From NCBI GenBank assembly GCA_947172415.1, contig OX359196.1:2916501-2980500 (forward strand): a stretch of 64,000 nt of DNA, given 5' to 3'. Positions 52,450-63,083 of this stretch are shown one piece after another. Origin of the DNA: Chondrosia reniformis (taxonomy: Eukaryota; Porifera; Demospongiae; Chondrillida; Chondrillidae). Below the pieces are notes generated by a model. It saw only the letters and a list, made by a program, of their open reading frames with translations, did not search any database and was not told the origin of the DNA. Positions within the stretch are counted from its first letter, which is position 1. Each line of letters opens with the position of its first letter. A program made the position numbers and the translations under genes.

Positions 52450-54147
52450 ATGTACATGTTATATGTACTTGTTGTATGTACTGGTTTTGTGTAATTGTTG
52501 TATCCACTTGTTATATGTACTAGTTGTATGTTCTAGCTGTATGTACCTGTTATATGTACTACTTGTATGTACTAGTTGTATGTACTAGTTGTACATACTA
52601 GTAACTAGTTGTATGTATTAGTTGTATGTACTCGTTCTATGTACTAGTTCTATGTACTAGTTTTATGTATAAGCTGTATGTCCTAATTTTTTTACTAGTT
52701 TTATGTACTCGTTGTTTGAACTAGTTGAATGTAGTTATATGTACTACTTGTATGTACTAGTTGGGTGTAATTTTTGTATGTACTAGTTATATTTACTAGT
52801 TGTAGTTACTAGTTTTATGTTCTCGTTGTATGTACAAGTTGTATGTACTAGTATCTAGATGTATGTATTAGTTGTATGTACTAGTTGTATGTAATAATTG
52901 TATGTACCAGATGTATATACTAGGTGTAAGAACTAGTAACAATCTGTATTTAAAAGTTGTATGTACTAGTTGTAAGTAATTATATGTACTAGTTGTATTT
53001 ACTATTTGTGTGAACTTGTGGTATATACTAGTTATATGTTCTTGCTGTCTGTACTAGTTGTATGTACTAGTTGTATGTAATAATTGTATGTACCAGATGT
53101 ATATACTAGGTGTAAGAACCAGTAACAATCTGTACTTACTAGTTGTAGGGACTAGTTGCATTTACTTGTTGTATGTAGTAGTTGTATTTCCGTACTAGTT
53201 GTAAGAACTAGTAAGTAGTTGCATGTACTGGTTATATGTAACAGTTGTATGAACTATATAGTTGTATGTACCAGGTGTATGTATTAGTAACAATCTGTAT
53301 TTACTAATTGTATATACTAGTTGTATGTAATAATGTGTACTAGTTTTATGTGCTGGTTGTATGAAATTGTTGTATCCACTTGTTATATGTACTAGTTGTA
53401 TGAACTAGTTGGATGTACTATTTACTAGATGTATGTACTAGTTGTATATGTACTAGTACTATGTGTATAATAGTTTTATGTACTAGTTGTGTGAAATTGA
53501 TGTATGTACTAGTTATATGTACTCATTGTATGTACTAGCTATATGTACTAGTTATATGGACTAGTTGTATGTACTAGCTGTATGTACTAGTTTTATATAC
53601 TAGTTGTATGTACTAGTTATGTACGAGTTGTAAGTACTAGTTGTATGTACTAGTTGTATGTACTTGTTGTATATGTGTTCTAGTAAGTAGTTTTATGCAC
53701 TAATTTTATATACTAGTTGTATGTACTAGATGTATGTACTAGTTGGATGTTCTATTGTATGTAGTAGTTGAATGAACTAGTAAAAAGTTGCATGTTCTAG
53801 TTATATGGACTAGTTTTTTGAACTAGTTGTATATACTTGTTGTATATATGAACTAGTTATATGTACTAGTTGTGTGTACTGGCTGTATATAGTAGGTGTA
53901 TCTACTAGTAACTCTCTGTATGAACTAATTGTATTTACTAGTTGTATTTACTAGTTGTGTGTAGAAAAAATAGGGGAACTTTAAGATCTAAAGCCGATCT
54001 TAAAGCATCGATGTCATCATCATTTAACTCTGGGTATTACCCCTGCCCACTCATGTCCCCTGAGGAGCGCAATGAGCTAATGGGCGGAACCGAAGTTCGC
54101 TTGATGGGAACCGTAGTCTCCCCCTAGCCACTCAAAAAGATGCTCGA

Positions 54148-54192
54148 GCCATAGACAGCTGTTTCGTCCTTATTAGGACTCATCAGTATGGC
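54148..54192 (-). ncRNA. Hammerhead ribozyme, element C left arm
   Basis: Minus strand: stem I GCCATA/TATGGC, CTGATGA, stem II GTCCT/AGGAC with loop AATA, GAAA, 2-bp stem III with loop AGCT, triplet GTC. Predicted cleavage follows the C opposite position 54154. Compared with elements A and B, both strands of stems I and II have changed together. Confidence 0.9.
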
Positions 54193-54438
54193 ATGCGATG
54201 GAAGTTAGAGTGGATAGTCTGCTAATAAGAACTCCCAGAAGCTAAAAAGCTTGTGGTTTCCTTATCAGAAGATATCCGATACAGCCTAAGGTGTGGCTGA
54301 CCACTATTATGTTTTTTTCCATACTAGTGGTCAGCCACACTTATGGCTGTATCCCATATCTGCTGATAAGGAAACCACAAGCTTTTTAGATTCTGGGAGT
54401 ACTTATTAGCAGACTAGCCACTCTAATTTCCACCGAAT

Positions 54439-54483
54439 GCCATACTGATGAGTCCTAATAAGGACGAAACAGCTGTCTATGGC
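54439..54483 (+). ncRNA. Hammerhead ribozyme, element C right arm
   Basis: Stem I GCCATA (54439-54444) pairs with TATGGC (54478-54483). Core CTGATGA, GAAA and GTC are all present, with stem II GTCCT/AGGAC. Predicted cleavage is after C54477. Confidence 0.92.
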
Positions 54484-57482
54484 TTGAGCATCTTTTTGAG
54501 TGGCTAGCGGGAGACTCCGGTTCCCATCAAGTGAATTTCGGTTCGGTCCATTAGCTCATTGCGCTCCTCAGGGGACATGAGTGGGCAGGGGTAATACCCA
54601 GAGTTAAATGATGATGACAGAGTTGTGTGTAATTGTTGTATGTGCTGGTCATATATGTGTACTAGTTGTGCGTGATAATTTTACGTACTAGTTCTATGTA
54701 GTTGCATGTATGTACTGGTAACAATCTGTATTTAAATATTGTTTGGACTTGTTGTATGTACTAGTTGTTTGTAATTATATGTACTAGTTGTATGTACTAA
54801 TTGTGTGAAATTGTTATATGTACTAGTTATATGTACTAGTTGTAGGTACTAGCTGTATGTACTAGTTATATGTACTAGTTGGATGTACTAGCTGTATGTA
54901 CTAGTTGGATTATACTAGTAACTAGTTGTATGTACAAATTTTATGTACTAGTTCCATGTATTAGTTTTATGTACTAGTTGTAGGTACTAGTTGTATGTAC
55001 TAGTTGTAGGTACTAGTTGGATGTACTACTTGAATGTATTAGGTGTATATTTGTACTAGTAACTAGTTCTCTGTATTAGTTTTAAGTACTAGTTGCAGGA
55101 AATTGATGTATTTACAAGTTTTATATACTAGTTGTATGTACTAGCTATATATACTAGTTATAGGTCCTAGTTGTATGTACTAGTTGTATGAAATAGCTGT
55201 ATATATTAGTTATATGTCCTAGTTGTATGTACTAGTTGTATGTACTAGTTGTATGAAAAAGCTGTATGTACTAGTTATATGCACTAGTTGTATATAATAG
55301 TTGTATGTACTAGTTGTATGTACTTGTAACTAGTTGTAGGTACTAGCTGTGTGTACTAGTTGTATGTAGTTATATATACTACTTGTATGTACTAGTTGTG
55401 TGGATTTTTTGTATACTAGTTAAATTTTACTAGTTGTAGCTACTAGTTTTATGGAGTAGTTGAATATACTAATAACTAAATGTGTGTAGTAATTGTATGT
55501 ACTAGTTGTATGTTCTAGTTGTATTTACTAGTTGTATGTACTAGTTGTATGTACTAATTGTATATACTAGTTGTATGTACTAGTAAATAGTTGCCTGTGC
55601 TAGTTATATGTACTTGTTGTATGTAAAAGCTGTATGTACTAGTTATATATATTAGTTGTATGTACTTTTTGTATGTACTAATTGTATGTGCTAGTTGTAT
55701 TAACTAGTTCTATGTCCTAGTTTTATATACGAGCTTTATGTACTATTTGTATGTACTAGTAATGTGTCCTAGTTGTAGTACTAGTTGTATGTAATATATA
55801 GTGGCATGTACTGGTTGTACGCACTAGTTGTAAGTACCAGTTGGATGTACTTGTACTATTTACTAGTTTTATGTACTAGTTGATATAGTTGTTGTATGTT
55901 GATATATATATTTACTAGTTGTGTGTACTAATTGTATGTATATACTAGTTGTATATACTAGGTATATGTACTAGTTGCATGTACTTATCTGTACTAGTTT
56001 TATGTACTAGTTGTACGCAGAAGTTGTATGTACTAGTTATATGTACTAGTATATACTAGTTGTATGTATTAGTTCTTTGAATTAGTTGTATGTAGTTGTA
56101 TTTACTACTTGTATGTACTAATTGTGTGTATTTTTTGTAAGTACTAGTTATATTAACTAGTTTGAGTTACTTGTTTTATGTACTAGTTGTATGTGCTTGT
56201 TGTATTTATTAGTTGAATGTACTGGTTGTATGTACTAGTTGTATGTACTAGTTTTAGGTACTAGTTTTATGTACTTGCTTTATATGTGTTGTAGGAAGTT
56301 GTGTGCACTAGTTTTATGGACTAGTTGTATGTACTAGATGTATATACTAGTTGGACATACTAGTAACTAGTTGTATGTATTCATTGTATGTACTATATAG
56401 TTCTATATACTAGTTCTATGTACTAGTTCTATGCATAAGCTGTATGTACCTAATTTTTTTAAACTAGTTTTATGTACTAGTTGTTTGAACTAGTTGAATG
56501 TAGTTATATGTATTACTTGTATGTGTTAGTTGGGTGTAATTTTTGTATGTACTAGTTATATTTACTAGTTGTAGTTAGTAGTTTTATGTACTTGTTGTAT
56601 GTACAAGTTGTATGTATCAAGATGTATGTATTAGTTGTATATGTTAGAAGTATGTACAAGATTTATGAACTAGTATCTAGATGTATGTATTAGTTATATG
56701 AACTAGTTTTATGTACTAGTTGTATTTCTAGTATGTAGTTGTATGTACTAGTTATATTTACTAATTGTGTGTACTAGATGTATGGACTAGTGTATGTACT
56801 AATTGTATGTTCTAGTTGTATGTACTAGTAACTATGAGAATATACTAGTGGTATGTAATAGGAACTAGATGTATGTACTTGTTGTGTGTGCTACTTGTAT
56901 GTACTTGTTGTATATATGTTCTAGTAAGTAGTTGGATGCACTAGTTATATGTACTAGTTTTATGAGCTAGATGTATGTACTAATTGAATGTACAAACTTT
57001 ATGTACTAGTAGTATGTACTAGTTGTATGTACCAGTTGTACATACTAGTTGTACATACTAGTAACTAGTTGCATATATTAGTTGTATGTACTAGTTCTAT
57101 GTACTAGTTTTTTGTATAAGCTGTATGTACTAGTTATATTACTAGTTGTGGTTACTAGGTTTATGTACTAGTTATATGAACTAATTGTATGTACTAATTG
57201 TGTGTAATTGTTGTATGTATTACTTATATTTACTAGTTGTAGTTACTAGTTGTATGTAGTAGTAACTAATTGTATGTACTACTTGTATGTACATGTTGTA
57301 TGTACTAGTAGTATGGACTAGTTGTATGTACAAGTTGTCTGTACTAATTGTATATACTAGTTACTAGTTTTATGTTCTGGTTGTATGTAGTAGTTCTATG
57401 TAGTAGTTTTTTATACTAGATGTATGTACTAGTTGTATGTAGTTATAGGTACTACTGGTATGTTCTAGTTGTGTGTATTTTT

Positions 57483-57857
57483 AGGGGCTGCCTGTGTCTA
57501 TTGTGTTCATAACGCAATTTATGTATGGCTTCATGTTACGTATATATATATATATATAATACGAGTTCATACACAACTATTATAACACATTTTATATGTC
57601 AATATATGTATGATACGAGTTCATATGAAACTATTATAAAACTTAATTTATACGTCAATACATCCTTTTGCAAATGGCGGCGTTCAGGAAGATTTAGTTA
57701 ATGAAGCTTTTCTATCATTATTTATAATTTCAGGACGCTTAAAGGTTCTCAATCGTTAGGATTAAGAATGATATATCAAAGCCAAACGATGCGGCCAAGT
57801 AGATTGAGTAAATTCAGGGGGTGGCAGTCCCACGAGGTTTTAAACTCGAACTACTTG
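57483..57857 (+). mobile_element. R1 repeat element, second copy
   Basis: Diverged, inverted relative of 20645-20985. Shared strings include GGGGCTGCC at one end, TTCAGGAAG within a patch resembling TGCAAATGGCGGCGTTCAGG, and CGATGCGGCCAAGTAGATTG near the other. It ends in the hairpin GAGGTTTTAAACTCGAAC. A (TA)n tract lies near 57540-57560. No coding frame is seen. The element class is uncertain. Confidence 0.6.
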
Positions 57858-58200
57858 TTTGTATACTAGTTATATTCACTAGTTGTAGTTACTAGATTAA
57901 TGTACTAGTTGTATGCTCTGGTTGTAGGTACTAGTAACTGGATGTATGTTCTGGTGGTATGTACTAGTTGTATGTACTAGTTGTATGTAGTTATATGTAA
58001 TTGTTGTATGCATATACTAGTTGTTAGTAATTATTTTAAGTACTAGATATATGTAGCAGTTGTATGTAGTAACTGTATGTGCTAGTTGTAAGTACTAGTA
58101 AGTACTTGCATATACTAGTTATATGTACTAGTTGTAAGTAATTATATGTACTAGTTGTATTTACTATTTGTGTGAAATTGTGGTATGTACTAGTTATATG

Positions 58201-58441
58201 AAAAATCTAAGATACCATTTTCCTACATGCTATATGCCTATTCTGTAAAAAGAGCCTATAGGGGAACTAAACCTAAAGAGAGCTTTAGATGAAGATACAG
58301 TAGTCTTTTCTTCCTTCTTTTCCCTTCTTTCATCTTCTTCTCCACTGGGTCAGACAGCCGTTTCTGGGAATTCCACCCTTCATCAGTGATCCTGGGAGTC
58401 TTTGTCTTTTTCTTTATCTTGATCTTCTGTGAATCCTTGGC
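58201..58441 (-). mobile_element. 3'-end copy of the Naiad-like PLE (241 bp)
   Basis: Matches 22345-22585 closely, ending at GAATCCTTGGC. TATATG occurs on both sides (58195-58200 and 58442-58447), a possible 6-bp target duplication, though satellite sequence makes chance matches likely. Only the 3'-terminal region including the ribozyme was inserted. Confidence 0.85.
58347..58392 (-). ncRNA. Hammerhead ribozyme in the PLE 3' region (58.3 kb copy)
   Basis: Best preserved of the three PLE ribozymes. The core (58353-58386) has CTGATGA, stem II AGGG/CCCA type, GAAA, a 2-bp stem III and GTC. Stem I GGATCA faces TGACCC with five of six pairs. It is the most likely of the three to self-cleave. Confidence 0.82.
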
Positions 58442-59945
58442 TATATGTACTTGTTGTATATACTAGTTGTCTGTACCAGATGTATATACTAGGTGTAAGA
58501 ACTAGTAACAATCTGTATTTACTAGTTTTAGGGACTAGTTGTATGTACTTGTAGTATGTATTAGTTGTATGTCCTAAGTGTATGTACTAGTTGTAAGTAC
58601 TAGTAAGTAGTTGCATGTATTGGTTGTGTGTAACAGTTGTATGAACTAGTTGTATGGACCAGGTGTATGTACTAGTAACAATCTGTAGTAACAATCTGTA
58701 TGTACTAATTGTATATACCAGTTGAATGTACTAGTTTTAAGTAATTATATGTACTAGTTGAAACACTAGTTGTGTGAAATTGTTGAACGTACTAGTTGTT
58801 TGAACTAATTGTATGTAATTATATGTACTACTTGTATGTACTAGTTGTGTGAAATTTTTGTATGAACTAGTTATATTTACTAGTTGTAGTTACTAATTGT
58901 ATGTACTAGTTGTATGTACTAGTAACTAGATATATGCACTAGTTGTATGTAGTAGTTTGATGTACTAGTTGGATGTACTAGTAACTAGTTGCATATACTA
59001 GTTGTATGTAGTTTTATGTAAATAGTTTTATGTATATACTAGTTGTGTGTAATTGTTCTATGTACTAGTTATATGTAGTAGTTGTATGTAGTTATCATAT
59101 GTACTAGTTATATGTATTAGTTGTATGTACTAATTGTATGTACTAGGTGTATGTACTATTTACAAACTATATTTACTAAGTTTATGTACTAGTTGTATGT
59201 AGTAGTGGTAAGTACAAGTTATTAGTTGCATGTACTGGTTATTTGTAATAATTGTATGAAATAGTTGTAGGTACTAGTTGTATGTATGTTATTATATGTA
59301 CTAGTTGTATACTAGTTGTGTGACATTGTTTTATATATGTACTAGTTATACGTACAAGTTATATGTACTAGTTGTATCTACTAGTTGTATGTATTAGTTG
59401 TATATATCTACTAGTAACTACTTGTATGTACTAGTTGTATGTACTAGTTCTCTGTTAGTTTTAAGTACTAGTTGCAGGAAATTGATGTATTTACTAGTTT
59501 TATGTACTAGTTGTATTTAGTTATATATACGTACTGGTTGTGTGTACTACTTGTGTGGAATTGTTGTATGTAAGAGATATATGTACTAGTTGTTTGTACT
59601 AGTAACTTTCAGTATATACTAGTTCTATGTATTAGTTGTTTGAATTAGTTGTATGTAGTTGTATGTACTACTTGTATGTACTAGTTTTGTGTATTTTTGT
59701 AAGTCCTAGTTATATTTACTAGTTTGAGTTACTTGTTTTATGTACTAGGTGTATATACTAGTGACTAGATGTATGTGCTTGTTGTTTTATTAGTTGAATG
59801 TATCAGTTGTATGTACTAGTTGTATGTACTAGTTATATGTACTAATTGTATGTATATACTAGCTGTATGTACAAGTTATATGATCTAGTTGTATGTACTA
59901 GTTGTGTGTACTAGTTGTATGTCCTAGTTGTATGTTCTAGTTGTG

Positions 59946-60310
59946 TCTAATTGGCACGCCGCAAGGGCCCTTATATTGTTTTCAGAAATTATATTAACGT
60001 ATGGCTTCCTGTTTGTAGTTTTGTAAATATATACATATAGATCTGTTAAAAAATTGCAGACTTTCGGGTAGCTTTCGTTTTCTAGTTTAAAATGAGCTTT
60101 CTCTTCATTAGTGTAGAACATTGAACGAACAAAATCGACTTAAAAACCATCCTTACTAAAACAATGTAACATAAAGCTTGCGCAAAAATTGACAGCCTAC
60201 AAGAATCGATCTGAAATCAGTTTACCGAATATCCATGAGAACCAGCCAAGTATTTCGAGTTTACTCAGGGTCGGCTAGGGCCCCACGAGTTTTTTAAACT
60301 CGAACTCCTT
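59946..60310 (+). mobile_element. R2 repeat element, copy 1 of a tandem duplication
   Basis: About 365 bp from TCTAATTGGCACGCCGCAAG to the terminal hairpin GAGTTTTTTAAACTC and GAACTCCTTG. The last 70 bp resembles the R1 end (TTTACTCAGGG, then a G/C-rich patch, then CCCACGAGTTTT). A 65-codon frame on the minus strand depends on satellite codons at its end and is shifted in the 62.8 kb copy, so I do not call it a gene. Confidence 0.65.
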
Positions 60311-60843
60311 GTTTTTGCATCTACTAATTGTATGTTTTTGTAGTTACTAATTGTATGTACTAATGGTATGTACTAGTTGTAAGTACTAATAAGTAGTTGC
60401 ATGTACTAGTTATATGTAATAGTTGTATGAACTAGTTGTAGGTACTAGTAACAATCTGTATTTACTAATTTTATATACCAGTTGAATGTACTAGTTTTAA
60501 GTAATTATATGTACTAGTTGTGTTGAAATTGTTGAATGTACTAGTTGTTTGATCTAGTTGTATGTAGTTATATGTACTACTTGTATGTACTAGTTGTGTG
60601 TATTTTTCGTATGTACTAGTAACTAGATGTATGTACTTGTTGTATGTACTTATTGAATGTTCTAGTTGTATGTGCTAGTTGTATATGTGTTCTAGTAAGT
60701 AGTTGGATGCACTAGTTACATGTACTAGTTTTATGAACTAGATGTATGTACTAGTTGAATGTACAAACTTTATGTACTAGTGTATGTACTAGTAGTCAGT
60801 TGTATTTTCTAGTTGTATGTCCTAGTTGTATGTTCTAGTTGTG

Positions 60844-61208
60844 TCTAATTGGCACGCCGCAAGGGCCCTTATATTGTTTTCAGAAATTATATTAACGTAT
60901 GGCTTCCTGTTTGTAGTTTTGTAAATATGTACATATAGATCTGTTAAAAAATTGCAGACGTTCAGGTAGCTTTCGTTTTCTAGTTTAAAATGAGCTTTCT
61001 CTTCCTTAGCGTAGAACATTGAACGAACAAAATGGACTTAAAAACCATCCTTACTAAAACAATGTAACATAAAGCTTGCGCAAAAATTGACAGCCTACAA
61101 GAGTCGATCTGAAATCAGTTTACCGAATATCCATGAGAACCAGCCAAGTATTTCGAGTTTACTCAGGGTCGGCTAGGGCCCCACGAGTTTTTTAAACTCG
61201 AACTCCTT
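60844..61208 (+). mobile_element. R2 repeat element, copy 2 of the tandem duplication
   Basis: Nearly identical to 59946-60310, with a handful of substitutions (for example AATGGACTTAAA for AATCGACTTAAA). It ends with the same hairpin and GAACTCCTTG. Confidence 0.65.
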
Positions 61209-62777
61209 GTTTTTGCATCTACTAATTGTATGTTTTTGTAGTTACTAATTGTATGTACTAGTTGTATGTACTAGTAACTAGATATATGCACTAGTTGTAT
61301 GCAGTAGTTGTATGTACTAATGGTATGTACTAGTTGAAAGTACTAATAAGTAGTTGCATGTACTAGTTATATGTAATAGTTGTATGAACTAGTTGTAGGT
61401 ACTAGTAACAATCTGTATTTACTAATTTTATATACCAGTTGAATGTACTAGTTTTAAGTAATTATATGTACTAGTTGTGTTGAAATTGTTGAATGTACTA
61501 GTTGTTTGGACTAGTTGTATGTAGTTATATGTACTACTTGTATGTACTAGTTGTGTGTATTTTTCGTATGTACTAGTAACTAGATGTATGTACTTGTTGT
61601 ATGTACTTATTGAATGTTCTAGTTGTATGTGCTAGTTGTATATGTGTTCTAGTAAGTAGTTGGATGCACTAGTTACATGTACTAGTTATATGAACTAGAT
61701 GTATGTACTAGTTGAATGTACAAACTTTATGTACTAGTGTATGTACTAGTAGTTAGTTGTATTTTCTAGTTGTATGTACTAGTTGTATGTATTAGTTGTA
61801 TGTACTAGGTGTATGAAGGATTAACAATCTGTATTTACTATTTGTAAGTACCAGCTGTATGGACAATTTGTATGTAGTTATATGGACTAGTTGTTTGTAC
61901 TAGTTGTGTGTAATTGTTGTATCTACTTGTTATATGTACTAGTTGTATGTTCTAGCTGTATGTATCAGTTATATGTACTAGTTGTATGTACTAGTTGTAC
62001 ATACTAATTGTATATACTAGTAACTAATTGTATGTACTGGTTGTATGTACTAGTTCTATGTACTAGTTTTTATACTAGATGTATGTACTAGTTGTATGTA
62101 GTTATAGGTAATACTGGTATGTTCTAGTTGTGTGTATATTTTATACTAGTTATATTTACTAGTGGTAGGTACTAGATTAATGTTATAGTTGTATGTTCGG
62201 ATTGTATGTACTAGTAACTGAATATATGTTCTGGTTGTATGTACTAGTTAAATGTAGTAGTTGTATGTAGTAACTGTATGTGCTAGTTGTAAGTACTAGT
62301 AAGTACTTGCATGTACTAGTTATATGTACTAGTTGTATGTACTAGTTGTATGTACTAGTTGTAAGTAATTATATGTACTAGTTGTATTTATTATTTGTGT
62401 GAAATTGTGATATGTACTAGTTATATGTACTTGTTGTATGTACTAGTTGTATGTACTAGTTGTATGTAATAATTTTATGTACTAGATGTATATACTAGGT
62501 GTAAGAGCTAGTAACAATGTGTAGTTACTAGTTGTAGGGACTAGTTGTACTTGTTGTATGTAGTAGTTGTATGTCCTAATTGTACGTACTAGTTGTAAGA
62601 ACTAGTAAGTAGTTGCATGTACTGGTTATATGTAACAGTTGTATAAACTAGTTTGTATGTACCAGGTGTATATACTAGTAACAATCTGTATTTACTAATT
62701 GTATGTACTAGTTGTATGTACTAGTTTTATGTACTAGTTGTATGTAACAATATGTACTAGTTTTATGCGCTAGTTGT

Positions 62778-63083
62778 CTCTAATTCGAGCGCCGCAAGGG
62801 CCACTATATTGTTTTCAGAAATTATGTTAACATATGGCTTCCTTTTCGTAGTTTTGTAAATATATACGTATATATCTGAAAAAAATGGCGGACGTTCGGG
62901 TAGCTTTCATTTTCTAACTTAAAATCAGCTTTCTCTTCCTTAGCGTAGAACATTGAACGAACGAAATGGATTTCAAAACCATCCTTACTAACACAATGTA
63001 ACATAAAGCTTGCGCAAAAATTGACGGCCAACAAGAGTCGATCTGAAATCAGTTTACCGGATATCCATGAGATCCAGCCAAGT
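62778..63083 (+). mobile_element. R2 repeat element, end-truncated copy
   Basis: A more diverged copy beginning TCTCTAATTCGAGCGCCGCA. It stops at GATCCAGCCAAGTATG and lacks the final hairpin region. Small indels shift the frame relative to the other copies. Confidence 0.6.

Larger units (their letters stand above)
53964..54620. mobile_element. HHR foldback element C, both ribozymes present
   Basis: A 657-bp insertion bracketed by AGTTGTGTGTA at 53953-53963 and 54621-54631 (exact 11 bp). Inverted arms run from TGTCATCATCATTTAACTC (54012) and its complement (ending 54619) to a centre near 54310, where GTGGCTGACCACTA meets TAGTGGTCAGCCAC. Each arm has a hammerhead, minus strand on the left and plus strand on the right, with cleavage sites 323 bp apart. 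A one-sided tail lies on the left (53964-54011) with the perfect hairpin TTTAAGATC/GATCTTAAA, separated by 7 nt from the arm. Overall plan equals that of elements A and B, but sequence similarity is limited, so it is a diverged relative. No protein is encoded. Confidence 0.9.
59946..61800. repeat. 0.9-kb tandem duplication carrying R2
   Basis: R2 plus its downstream satellite is repeated: starts are 898 bp apart (59946 and 60844) and later landmarks 960 bp apart (TAATGGTATGTACTAG at about 60358 and 61318). The second copy has about 62 extra bp near 61255-61315. The satellite cassette order is preserved, so this is one duplication event, not two insertions. Confidence 0.85.

Noticed and set aside
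59924-61019. Conserved 65-codon frames in R2 copies
   Set aside because: Two are products of a recent tandem duplication, the 62.8 kb copy is frame-shifted, and the C-terminal codons come from satellite. There is no domain.
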